Source: Candidatus Rokuibacteriota bacterium
GTDB taxonomy: Bacteria > Methylomirabilota > Methylomirabilia > Rokubacteriales > CSP1-6
Direction: 5' to 3'
Assembly: GCA_003220345.1 (NCBI GenBank)
Contig: QHSC01000082.1
Coordinates: 1 to 64,000 of the forward strand
Length of the DNA: 64,000 bases
In this document: piece by piece, positions 29,733-38,129 of the stretch
Numbering within the stretch: the first letter of the stretch is position 1
Layout: every line of letters begins with the position of its first letter
Position numbers and translations under genes: made by a program
Notes under the pieces: generated by a model
What the model was told of the DNA's origin: nothing
Seen by the model: only the letters and a program-made list of their open reading frames with translations
Databases searched by the model: none

Positions 29733-30644
29733 TCAGGCGCCCCGCAGTCGTGGATCGAGCGTGTCGCGAAGGGCATCGCCGAGGAGATTCGAGCCGAAGA
29801 CGGCCAGGCTGATGGCGATGCCCGGGAAGAGCACGAGGTGCGGCGCCTTCTGCGCGTACTCCGCCGCGGAGACGGAGAGCATGCGACCCCACGACGGATA
29901 CGGCTCTGGAACGCCCAGCCCCAGGAAGGACAGAGTTGCCTCGACGAGAATGGCGCTGCCGAGCTGCGCGGTGGCGAGCACGATGAACGGGCCGACGGTG
30001 TTCGGCAGGATGTGGCGGAACGCGATCCGGAGATGGGTGACACCGAGAGCGCGGGCGGCTTCCACGTACTGGAACTCGCGGATGCTGAGCACGCTCGCGC
30101 GGATGACGCGCGCGGCCCGCGGCATGATGGGGATCGAGATGGCCAGGATCACGTTCGGGATGGAGGGGCCGAGGGCCGCGGACATGACGAGGGCGAGCAC
30201 GAGGAGGGGCAGGCCCTGCAGGATGTCCATGACGCGCTGGACGATGAGGTCAGTCTTGCCCCCGACGTATCCCGAGAGGAGCCCGATGATGCCCCCGAAT
30301 ACGGAGGCGACAATGGTCGAGCCCACCCCGACCATCAGGGACACGCGCGCGCCGTGGATGATGCGGGAGTAGATGTCGCGGCCCAGGTGATCGGTGCCCA
30401 TCCAGTGCGTCGCGCTCGGGCGGGCCAGCGTGTCGGCGGCCTCGGTGGCGATCGGATCGTGGGTCTGGATGACGTCGGCGAAGACCGCCATGAGAACGAT
30501 CGCCAGCATGATGGCGGCCCCCGCCGCCCCCAGAGGCTTCTTGCGGCAGAAGCGCGCGATCGTGGGAACGATTCCCTCGCGGCTGACCTGCGCGCCCGCG
30601 GCGCCGGGGAGCCTGACCTCGACGGTGGCGGGCTCAGCCGCCAT
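29733..30644 (-). CDS. Peptide/nickel-type ABC transporter permease (DppC-like)
   Basis: HWMGTDHLGRDIYSRIIHGARVSLMVG, EAARALGVTHLRIAFRHILPN. Confidence 0.92.
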   Translation of the reverse strand: MAAEPATVEVRLPGAAGAQVSREGIVPTIARFCRKKPLGAAGAAIMLAIVLMAVFADVIQTHDPIATEAADTLARPSATHWMGTDHLGRDIYSRIIHGARVSLMVGVGSTIVASVFGGIIGLLSGYVGGKTDLIVQRVMDILQGLPLLVLALVMSAALGPSIPNVILAISIPIMPRAARVIRASVLSIREFQYVEAARALGVTHLRIAFRHILPNTVGPFIVLATAQLGSAILVEATLSFLGLGVPEPYPSWGRMLSVSAAEYAQKAPHLVLFPGIAISLAVFGSNLLGDALRDTLDPRLRGA

Positions 30645-31587
30645 AGCGCACGCGCGGATCGAGGACGCCGTACAGCATGTCCACGGTGAGGTTGGACAGG
30701 ATGACCACGACGGCGATGAACATGACCAGGTTCTGCACGATCGGGTAGTCGCGCCACGAGATGGCCTGGACGAGAAAGCGCGCCACGCCGGGGAGATTGA
30801 ACACGGTCTCCGTCACCACAAGCCCCCCGATGAGGAAGGCGAACTCGATGCCGATCACCGTCACCACGGGCAGGATGGCGTTCTTGAGCGCGTGGCTCCA
30901 GATCACGGTCTTCTCGGCCTGCCCCTTGGCGCGCGCCGTCCGGATGTAGTCTTCGCGCATGACCTCGAGGAGCGCGGAGCGGGTGATGCGCATCATGAGC
31001 GCCGAGGAGCGGTACCCGACGGCGAGCGCGGGGAGCAGGAACTGGATCGCGTGGAGCGGGAAGTTCTCCCACGGGGACACGTAGGTCACGGGGGGAATCC
31101 AGCCGATCCAGGCGACGAGGACGAGGATGATGACCATGGCCAGCCAGAAGGACGGCATGGAAAGCCCGGCCAGGCTCACCACGCGGAGGGCATAGTCGAG
31201 GGCGGTATCCTGGCGGACGGCGCTGATCACGCCCGTGGGCACGCCCAGGAGCACGGCGATGATGAGGGAGAGCACCGCGAGCTCCACGGTGACCGGGATG
31301 AGGGGCCGGATGATCTCCCACGCGGGAAGATCGTAGCGGTACGACTTGCCCAGGTCTCCCACGCACAGGTGCCGGATCCAGTCGACGTACTGCACCCAGA
31401 GGGGCCGATCGAGACCGAGCTCCTTCTCGATGGCCACGCGCTCGGACGGGTTGACGTACCCTCCCGTCGAGAAGAGGATGTCGACGATATCGCCCGGGGC
31501 CAGGCGCAGGAGGACGAAGATCACCAGCGACATCCCGAACAGCGTCAGCGCCGCGATGCCGAGACGCTGGGCGAGATAGGTTTTCAC
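30634..31587 (-). CDS. Peptide/nickel-type ABC transporter permease (DppB-like)
   Basis: MKTYLAQRLGIAALTLFGMSLVIFVLLRLAPGD, RTARAKGQAEKTVIWSHALKNAILPVVTVIG. Confidence 0.93.
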   Translation of the reverse strand: MKTYLAQRLGIAALTLFGMSLVIFVLLRLAPGDIVDILFSTGGYVNPSERVAIEKELGLDRPLWVQYVDWIRHLCVGDLGKSYRYDLPAWEIIRPLIPVTVELAVLSLIIAVLLGVPTGVISAVRQDTALDYALRVVSLAGLSMPSFWLAMVIILVLVAWIGWIPPVTYVSPWENFPLHAIQFLLPALAVGYRSSALMMRITRSALLEVMREDYIRTARAKGQAEKTVIWSHALKNAILPVVTVIGIEFAFLIGGLVVTETVFNLPGVARFLVQAISWRDYPIVQNLVMFIAVVVILSNLTVDMLYGVLDPRVRYGG

Positions 31588-31597
31588 TTCCCGGGGT

Positions 31598-33202
31598 CTA
31601 CTTGTCGCGCCACACGTCCGTCATGCGGCCGAAGTTGTAGATGTTGTTGTGGGGAATCATGTTGTGGACGTGGGGCCACACCGTGAAGTAGTCGAGCTTC
31701 CAGTCAAGAATCGGTCGTGCCGCATCTTCCTCGAGCTTCTTCTGCAGCGCCGCGAGCATCTCGAGCCGCTTCTGCGGATTGAGCTCCTGTGACTGCTGGT
31801 CGATCATCTTCATCACGGTCTCGTTGCAGTACTGGCTGTAGTTGCGCGGCGAGCCGCACGCGTAGTTCTCGTAGAAGTTGGCGTCGGGGTCGTCGACGCC
31901 GAGGCCCGTCAGGTTGGCCCCGATCTGGTAGTCGCCGCGCGTGGCCATGGCGTGCCACTGCGCCGTCTCCACCTGCTTGAGCGTCGCCTCGATCCCGACC
32001 TGTTTCAGCTCGTTGATCACGAAGGAGGTCATGTCCACGTAGACGGCGATGGCCCGCGTGACGATCTCCACCTTGAGCGGCTTCTCGGGCGTGTGGCCGG
32101 CCTCCGCCATCAGCTTGCGCGCCTTGTCCTTCATGTCGGCGGGCTTGCCGTAGCCGGGGAGCGGCTGGAGGCCCGGCTCGGGGAGGCCCCAGACGCCCCA
32201 GGGCTTGGGCGCCAGCGAGGCGCCGAGAACGGCGCCGCCCTGGTGCACGGCCTGGATGAGGCCGCGGCGGTCGATGGCGTAGCTCACGGCCAGACGGATC
32301 TTGGGATTGTCGAAGGGCGGCTTCTTGACGTTCATGATGATGTTATCGCTGACCGTCTGCCCGACCGGCGTGACCACGAGCTGCGGCACCGCCTTCTTGA
32401 GCTGCTCGGAGGCGGTCTTGGTCGTCTCGCCCGGGAAGGACACGTCGAGCTTACCCGCCTGGAGGGCGGAGACGCGGGTGCCGCGGTTCTCGATCACCAC
32501 GTAGCGAAGGGTGTCGAGGTAGGGGCGGCCCTTGATGAAGTAGTCGGGGTTCTTCACGTAGTCGACGTACTCGCCCTTGCGCCATTCCTTCACCTTGAAG
32601 GGCCCCGTGCCCACGCAACCGGTGCGATAGCTGGCCGGGGGCACGTGGGCGGCATAGATCGGGGTATAGCCCGAGGCGAGCATGAGCAGCAGCGAGGGCT
32701 GGGGGCGCTTGAGCCGGAAGACGACGGTGTGCGGATCGGCGGCCTCCACGGCCTCGATGTTGGCGTACCAGTCCTTGCGCGGATTGATGCGAAGCTTGGC
32801 TTGGGCCTCGGGCGCCTCGCGGAGCATGTCGAAGGTGAACTTGACGTCGCGCGAGGTGAACGGCTTGCCGTCGTGCCACTTCACGTCCTTGCGCAGGAAG
32901 AAGACGAGGTTTCTGAAATTGTCCTGCCACGACCACTTTTCCGCCAGCTCGGGCACGAGAGTCTCGAGACTCTCCGTGCGCTTCAGCTGGTCGAAAAAGA
33001 CGAGGTTGTTGAAGCACGGGAGCGACGGATAGCTCGTGGAGATGGTCGACGTCTCGTGCACCGCGAAGCCCTGGGACAGGTCTTCGCGCAGCATGATATT
33101 GAGGTGGCCCCCAGGCTTCGGTGTCTGGGCGTAGGCGTTCGTGGCGAGGCTGGTGACGGCCACGGCTGCCCACAAGGCCGCGGCAATACGGAAACGCATC
33201 AT
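31598..33202 (-). CDS. Peptide ABC transporter substrate-binding protein (SBP family 5)
   Basis: Signal peptide MMRFRIAAALWAAVAVTSLATNAYAQ; VFFLRKDVKWHDGKPFTSRDVKFTFDML; GTGPFKVKEWRKGEYVDYVKNPDYF. Confidence 0.93.
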   Translation of the reverse strand: MMRFRIAAALWAAVAVTSLATNAYAQTPKPGGHLNIMLREDLSQGFAVHETSTISTSYPSLPCFNNLVFFDQLKRTESLETLVPELAEKWSWQDNFRNLVFFLRKDVKWHDGKPFTSRDVKFTFDMLREAPEAQAKLRINPRKDWYANIEAVEAADPHTVVFRLKRPQPSLLLMLASGYTPIYAAHVPPASYRTGCVGTGPFKVKEWRKGEYVDYVKNPDYFIKGRPYLDTLRYVVIENRGTRVSALQAGKLDVSFPGETTKTASEQLKKAVPQLVVTPVGQTVSDNIIMNVKKPPFDNPKIRLAVSYAIDRRGLIQAVHQGGAVLGASLAPKPWGVWGLPEPGLQPLPGYGKPADMKDKARKLMAEAGHTPEKPLKVEIVTRAIAVYVDMTSFVINELKQVGIEATLKQVETAQWHAMATRGDYQIGANLTGLGVDDPDANFYENYACGSPRNYSQYCNETVMKMIDQQSQELNPQKRLEMLAALQKKLEEDAARPILDWKLDYFTVWPHVHNMIPHNNIYNFGRMTDVWRDK

Positions 33203-33331
33203 CGTGTTCCCTCCCTGCGAGTGTGTCGGCACCGTGCTAGTCCTCTTGGTGGGAGAACCGCGGACGTGGTCGGGGAAGAGTTCCTCGGCACAGGGCAATA
33301 TACGCGAAAGGCACCCGCGCTCTCAACCTAC

Positions 33332-33462
33332 GAAGCCCTGGCAGGGGCCGGGGAAGCCCTGGCAGGGGCCAGGGGAAGCCCTCGCAGGGGCCAGGGGAAA
33401 AGCCCATCGCAGGGGCCGGGGAAGCCCTCGCAGGTGCCGGGGGGAGCCCTGGCGGGCCGTGA
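33332..33462. repeat. Degenerate tandem array, 5-6 units of about 21-24 bp (GAAGCCCTGGCAGGGGCCGGG)
   Basis: Units at 33332-33352, 33353-33374, 33375-33396, 33397-33420, 33421-33441 and a decayed unit after 33442; most carry a CCCTnGCAGGG-like dyad. Confidence 0.85.
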
Positions 33463-33608
33463 GACTACCCTGGCATGGGCGGGATCACCAGGGTGGGCGC
33501 CCGGCATTGCCCCGGCAGGGCGCTGTCAGTACCCCACCAGAACCGGCTCGCCCTGATAGTCAGCGAGAGACGTTACGCGACGCGTTACCTCATGAATCCA
33601 CGCCGCGG

Positions 33609-33944
33609 TCACGCTCGAGTCGAAAGTAGCCACATGACGCGGATCTCCGTCGTCACCAGCTCCGGACCGCGCTTTTCCTGAACCGCCTCGACGCGGTCAC
33701 CGATCCGAAGCTCGGCCAACGAGATGGGATACCCGTCCACCCCGTAGAGGGCGGTGGTGGCCTCGTCAATCTCGATGAGCCCGGCGACGTCCCCCGGCGC
33801 GATGAGCAGGCTTCCCTTCCGTCCATCGTTTTCTGTGACGACGCCGCTGCGACACGTCGAGCTCGAATCGGGATCAGGGCGTCGCGTGGTCAGCGCGAGA
33901 AGACCGGCGAAGGGCCAGCCCGCGACCAGCACCCGGCAGTTCAT
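33609..33944 (-). CDS. Small hypothetical protein (111 aa)
   Basis: ATG at 33944 overlaps the upstream stop (ATGA); MNCRVLVAGWPFAGLLALTTRRPD...GSLLIAPGDVAGLIEIDEATTALYGVDGYPISLAELRIGDRVEAVQEKRGPEL. Confidence 0.55.
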   Translation of the reverse strand: MNCRVLVAGWPFAGLLALTTRRPDPDSSSTCRSGVVTENDGRKGSLLIAPGDVAGLIEIDEATTALYGVDGYPISLAELRIGDRVEAVQEKRGPELVTTEIRVMWLLSTRA

Positions 33945-34369
33945 GGGCTGGCCCGCCCGCTCGTCCGCCGCGCGTCGCGCCGGGTCAGCAGCTCCTCGAG
34001 CGCAACGGGACGCGAGCCGCCACGACGGCGGAGCTCCGGCTCGGCCACGATGGGCCGCCGCCGGATGCGCAGGGCCAGTCCGTTGCGCACGGCCCGCTCC
34101 GCGTAGAAGCGGAGGAGCCAGCGGCACATGAGGGGACGTCGGCGGTTGTAGCCGAACTTTCGCTTGTAGTCGGCCGCGGACGTCTGGTGTCCCTGCAGGT
34201 GGGTATTGGTCAGCTGCCGGAACGCCCCCCCGCAGATGAGGCAGATGATCCGCTCCTCCTCGATGGCCTGGCGAGGATCCACCTTGAGGGCGGCCAGCCA
34301 CTCCGCCGATCGCGGCCGTGGAGCAGGCGGGAGATGACGCATAGCCATGGCGGCGACCAGGGCGCTCAT
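33941..34369 (-). CDS. MucR/Ros-like zinc-finger transcriptional regulator
   Basis: ERIICLICGGAFRQLTNTHLQGHQTSAADYKRKFGYNRRRPLMC resembles the Ros/MucR C2H2-like domain. Confidence 0.75.
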   Translation of the reverse strand: MSALVAAMAMRHLPPAPRPRSAEWLAALKVDPRQAIEEERIICLICGGAFRQLTNTHLQGHQTSAADYKRKFGYNRRRPLMCRWLLRFYAERAVRNGLALRIRRRPIVAEPELRRRGGSRPVALEELLTRRDARRTSGRASP

Positions 34370-34488
34370 CGCGCGGCCTCCGCGGCATGCTCGACCCGCA
34401 TCAAGATGGCCTGCCATTCCCTGACGGCCACGAGCAGATAGACTGCCAGCCCTCCACCCAACACCGTCCGCCGTCGAATCATCGTCAT
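34366..34488 (-). CDS. Small hypothetical protein (40 aa), Tat-like or TM N-terminus
   Basis: MTMIRRRTVLGGGLAVYLLVAVREWQAILMRVEHAAEAAR; GAGAGGAG SD-like sequence upstream; stop overlaps the next ATG (ATGA). Confidence 0.5.
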   Translation of the reverse strand: MTMIRRRTVLGGGLAVYLLVAVREWQAILMRVEHAAEAAR

Positions 34489-34546
34489 GACGTGCTCCTC
34501 TCGAGAACGTGTAAGTCCCCCGCCGAAACGCGCGGGCATGGGTGCA

Positions 34547-35173
34547 CTACTGGACACGGACATTCGAGGACCGTTCCCCGCCCGCCCAGCGCTGAACGAA
34601 CTCATCCACGCGATCGATGGCCTTGTCGTCGCGCCCTGCCAGCTCGCGGGCGAAGCGGGCGCCCTGCTCGACCATGTCGCGATCGCCGAGCCGCGCGAAG
34701 GCGTCGGTGACGCGGAGGGTGCCCTCGAGCGAGCGAGCGTTCCGGGCCCGGACCATTGCGGAGAGATAGGCCCGGCGCGCCTCGTGCTCAATCCCGCTCC
34801 GCGCCCCCCTCGCCTCGCCGAGACGGAGGGCGCCGTCACCCACGGCCAGGAAGCCCTCCCAGGAGGGGCTGGCCAGCGCGGCCAGATCGGCCTTGTGACG
34901 CGCCGTCGTCGCCGTGGAGAAGTCTCCGTGCGCGAGCGCGTCGTCCATATCGCGCAGGGGCGAGATCCACGGCGCCTCCTCCTTCGCCGAGGGGTCGCCC
35001 ACCCGCGCGAGGGTCATCTCGAGCGCGGCGAGAACCGCCGCGACGGCCAGGAGCAAGTAGAGGACGATGCGTCGCAGGAGGTCGGCCTCCACGGCGCTCC
35101 TCTCAAGGCGGCTGAAGGTCCCGCGGTCGACCATTGCTGTGGGGGCCCGGTTCTGTCGCACGTCAGCGTCCAT
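34547..35173 (-). CDS. Hypothetical single-TM protein
   Basis: LLRRIVLYLLLAVAAVLAALEMTLARVGDPSAKEEAPWISPLRDMDDALAHGDFSTATTARHKADLAAL. ATG 35173 preceded by GAGAGGAACGCC; alternative ATG at 35242 and GTG in repeat copy 2. Confidence 0.6.
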   Translation of the reverse strand: MDADVRQNRAPTAMVDRGTFSRLERSAVEADLLRRIVLYLLLAVAAVLAALEMTLARVGDPSAKEEAPWISPLRDMDDALAHGDFSTATTARHKADLAALASPSWEGFLAVGDGALRLGEARGARSGIEHEARRAYLSAMVRARNARSLEGTLRVTDAFARLGDRDMVEQGARFARELAGRDDKAIDRVDEFVQRWAGGERSSNVRVQ

Positions 35174-35239
35174 GGCGTTCCTCTCGCGGGCGCTCGACGT
35201 CCCGCTCTCGACCGTTTCCGTGGGAGCCTGGCTCTGTCG
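35078..35239 (-). repeat. Diverged 81-bp direct tandem duplication at the 5' end of the 34547-35173 gene
   Basis: RQSQAPTETVESGTSSARERNAMDADV / RQNRAPTAMVDRGTFSRLERSAVEADL; DNA similarity is visible along the full 81 nt. Confidence 0.8.
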
Positions 35240-35255
35240 CATGCCGCTACAGTTC

Positions 35256-35270
35256 GCAAGTCGGGTGCCA
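35256..35270 (-). promoter_or_regulatory. Putative sigma-54 promoter TGGCAC-CCGAC-TTGC
   Basis: Exact match to TGGCAC-N5-TTGC with GG-N10-GC spacing, oriented toward the 35173 start. Confidence 0.6.
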
Positions 35271-35382
35271 CAAAGAATCACTTGCAGATCAGCCAGTTGC
35301 GGTGGTCAGCGGAGGTGGGCAGTGGTCAAGTGGTACGAAGCTGAGCAGTGAATTGAGCAGTAAGGATACTCGTAGCGGCGCG

Positions 35383-35745
35383 ATGGATCCGCTGGCTGAC
35401 CTCGTGGGCGAGAGCGCGACCTTCGATGCGGTCCGGCTCAGATCCGACGCCTTCTCGCGCGGCGAGAGAAGGGGCGGCGCCTGCCCTCCATCCTCCTCAC
35501 GGGAGAGACGAGCTCGGGCTCACGGGAGAGACGGGCTCGGGCAAAGGTCTGGTCGCCCGCACCATCCATCGCGGGGGTCCCTGCGGGGGCGGGCCGTTCG
35601 TCGACGTCAACTGCGCGGCGATTCCAGACAACTTGCTCGAGGCCGAGCTCTTCGGCTTCGAGCGCGGGCCTGACCGGCGCGCACCGATCAAAAGCCGGCC
35701 TGTTTTGGTGTTTCTTCCACCACACGCGATTGAACTCTCCGCCCT
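35383..35745 (+). pseudogene. Remnant of a sigma-54 interacting AAA+ activator
   Basis: Frame-split motifs [18 protein letters not shown] / [21 protein letters not shown] / [25 protein letters not shown] (GAFTGA-like GLTGAH in another frame); no complete ATPase domain or HTH follows. Confidence 0.75.
35496..35541 (+). repeat. 23-bp tandem duplication over the Walker A codons
   Basis: ctcacgggagagacgAgctcggg | ctcacgggagagacgGgctcggg, one mismatch. Confidence 0.92.
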
Positions 35746-35880
35746 CTTCGAAGAAGGCCTTCACCTCGTTCAGGGGGAAGGCCGTACGGGCCGCGGAACA
35801 GGGCCCACTCCGCTCGCTCCGGTGCTTCATGTAGCCGCGCGGCTCCGAGCGTCCCCTCGCCCACGCGTGTCGGGACGCGA

Positions 35881-35889
35881 TGCTATACT
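35881..35889 (+). promoter_or_regulatory. Possible extended -10 (TGCTATACT), near-leaderless
   Basis: TGnTATAnT-type element 8 bases upstream of ATG 35898. Confidence 0.35.
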
Positions 35890-35897
35890 GCCGCCGC

Positions 35898-37343
35898 ATG
35901 TCCGGCCTCGAGTCCGACCAACTTCCCCTTCCCTCACCGCCTGCGCCCGCCGCGCCCCGCCCGTTCTTCCGTCCGTGGGTGACGTGGCTCCACACGGTGT
36001 TCGTCCTCCTCATCACCGGCTATCTCCTGCACATCGGGGGCGGCGGACCCCTCGATCACCTTCAATCGCCGGAGGATTCCCTCGAGCGGTTGACGGAACG
36101 CGAGATGGACGCGCGGGTAGCCCTGGCCCGTGCCACCCCGATCGAGCGCCGTCTCTATTCCGCGCTGTCGAGCGGCGACGAAGGGCTCGAGGACTGGATC
36201 CGCTGGCACGACGAGCTGGCCCAGGCGGTGGACTCGCCCGAAGTGGAGCTCGAACGCTTCATCCTGATCGGTGAGGCCAAGCAGACCGACGCCCTCCGCG
36301 AAGGGCTCGAGCAGTGGGACCGTCCGGGTGACGAGGTCGCGAACATGAAGCACTGGCTCGCCGCGGCCTACCTCGTGCCCGCGCTCGACCGCTCCACCGC
36401 GCGAACCCTCATCACCGAGGTGCGGGACACCCTCCCGGCGGGCTGGTTCGCGGATACCCTGGTGGCGCACATGGCCGAGCGCGCAGGCGATGCCGTGTCA
36501 CGCGCCCAGGCAGAGTCGGCCATGGTGACGCGGGGGACCGCCCTCCTGGGCCGCTGGCGCGCGCTCGAAGCGGGCGGGCTCGTCGTGGTCCTGACCGGGC
36601 TCGCGGGACTGACCGCCATGCTCGTCGCCCGTCCCGACCTGCGCATCGCCAATGCGCGCATGCCGGAGGATTTCTCGCTCCTCGAAGGATACGGCCTGTT
36701 CATCCGCGGCGCCCTGGGCTTTCTCGCCGCCGGCATCGCGCTCGGCCTCACCATCCCTTCGGGCAGCGCCCTCGAGATCCTGACGGGGCCGGCAACGGCG
36801 GCGCCCATCGTGCTGCTGACGCTCTGGTACGTGCGCTCGCGGGGGCTCCCGCTCACCGAGGCCCTCGGTCTGCGACCGGCCGCCCACACCCTGCCGAAGC
36901 TGGCGTGGGTCAGCATCACTCTCGTGGGCGTGGCCATCGCCGGCGAGACCGTCGCGAGCTTCGCTCTGGATACCCTTCACCTGAGCGCGCACTGGGCCGA
37001 CGGCCTCCAGGAAAACCTCATCTGGGGCTCATGGGGTACGGTGGCGCGAGAGACGGTGGACGCGGTCTTCTGGGCCCCCCTCGCGGAGGAGATCGGATTC
37101 CGCGGCGTGCTCTATCCGGCGCTGCGCACGCGGTGGGGCGCGGGGGCGGCGGCCGCGGCGTCGGCCGCCCTCTTCGCCGCGGCCCATGGCTACGGCGTGG
37201 CGGGTTTCGCGGCCGTCTTCTGGAGCGGCCTTCTCTGGGCGTGGGCGTATGAGCGGACGGGAAGCATTCTGCCGGGTCTCGCCGCCCACGCCTTCAGCAA
37301 CGCGGCGGCCACGGCCGGCGTCGTCCTCCTCCTCCGTCTCTAG
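35898..37343 (+). CDS. CPBP family intramembrane glutamic endopeptidase
   Basis: [40 protein letters not shown]...[21 protein letters not shown]. Confidence 0.85.
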   Translation: MSGLESDQLPLPSPPAPAAPRPFFRPWVTWLHTVFVLLITGYLLHIGGGGPLDHLQSPEDSLERLTEREMDARVALARATPIERRLYSALSSGDEGLEDWIRWHDELAQAVDSPEVELERFILIGEAKQTDALREGLEQWDRPGDEVANMKHWLAAAYLVPALDRSTARTLITEVRDTLPAGWFADTLVAHMAERAGDAVSRAQAESAMVTRGTALLGRWRALEAGGLVVVLTGLAGLTAMLVARPDLRIANARMPEDFSLLEGYGLFIRGALGFLAAGIALGLTIPSGSALEILTGPATAAPIVLLTLWYVRSRGLPLTEALGLRPAAHTLPKLAWVSITLVGVAIAGETVASFALDTLHLSAHWADGLQENLIWGSWGTVARETVDAVFWAPLAEEIGFRGVLYPALRTRWGAGAAAAASAALFAAAHGYGVAGFAAVFWSGLLWAWAYERTGSILPGLAAHAFSNAAATAGVVLLLRL

Positions 37344-37792
37344 AAAGACTTGCCTGCCTTCAAGGAGGCGAGGAAGGCCGCGATCCCCGCCTCGCCCACC
37401 TGGGTATCCTGCTCGCCATTGCCTCCGCTGATTCCGACGCCACCCACCACGTCGCCCTCGACCTCGATGGGGAAGCCGCCGACGAAGATCGCGAACTTGC
37501 CCGGATGCATGGCGTGGATGCCAAAGGCTTCGTTGCCCGGCAGCGCGGGTCCCGACGGCGACGCGTTGAACTTGTGGGTGGCGCGGCGGTGACCGGCCGC
37601 GGTGAAGGCCTTGGCCATGGCGATCTCCACGCCCGTGATGCGTGCTCCCGTCATCCGGTGCAGGGCGATGAGATGCCCCCCGTCGTCACAGACGCAGATG
37701 GTTTCCGCGACGCCGATGGCCTTGGCCCTCACCTCGGCGGCCTCCAGAATGATGCGCGCGTCCTCGAGCGTCAGCCGCTTGACCGTGATCAT
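37340..37792 (-). CDS. Heme-binding protein, GlcG/HbpS family
   Basis: MITVKRLTLEDARIILEAAEVRAKAIGVAETICVCDDGGHLIALHRMTGARITGVEIAMAKAFTA...VGGFPIEVEGDVVGGVGISGG. Confidence 0.9.
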   Translation of the reverse strand: MITVKRLTLEDARIILEAAEVRAKAIGVAETICVCDDGGHLIALHRMTGARITGVEIAMAKAFTAAGHRRATHKFNASPSGPALPGNEAFGIHAMHPGKFAIFVGGFPIEVEGDVVGGVGISGGNGEQDTQVGEAGIAAFLASLKAGKSF

Positions 37793-37817
37793 CCGTGCCG
37801 TCCCTCGTGGCCGCGGT

Positions 37818-38126
37818 TCATGGCATGTCCACCCAGACCTCCCCCGACTCGATCCTGACGGGATAGGTGGCAATGGCGCCGCCGCGGGCGGGCAAGAGGC
37901 ATTGCCCGGAACGGACGTCGTACATCCAGCCGTGCCAGGGACAGGTCAACCTCGTCCCCCTGAGCACGCCCTCACCGAGCGGACCGCCCTGGTGCGAGCA
38001 GGTGCTGCCGCAGGCGTACACCTGGTCGCCGACTCGCGCGAGCACGACAGGCGTGCCCCCCACCTCCACCAGCTTGCAGCCGCCCGCCGGGAGATCCGCC
38101 AGTGAGGCGGCGCGCTGCTCGGCCAC
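37818..38126 (-). CDS. Rieske [2Fe-2S] protein
   Basis: CSHQGGPLGEGVLRGTRLTCPWHGWMYDVRSG (C-x-H...C-x2-H). Confidence 0.93.
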   Translation of the reverse strand: MAEQRAASLADLPAGGCKLVEVGGTPVVLARVGDQVYACGSTCSHQGGPLGEGVLRGTRLTCPWHGWMYDVRSGQCLLPARGGAIATYPVRIESGEVWVDMP

Positions 38127-38129
38127 CCT

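Noticed and set aside
33332-33462. CRISPR-like array
   Set aside because: Units are contiguous with no unique spacers and no cas genes nearby; also non-multiple-of-3 unit lengths argue against a repeat protein.
35898-37343. CPBP protein as a phage-defence or bacteriocin-immunity gene
   Set aside because: EEIGFRG motif supports CPBP membership only; no adjacent toxin, bacteriocin or defence genes were seen.
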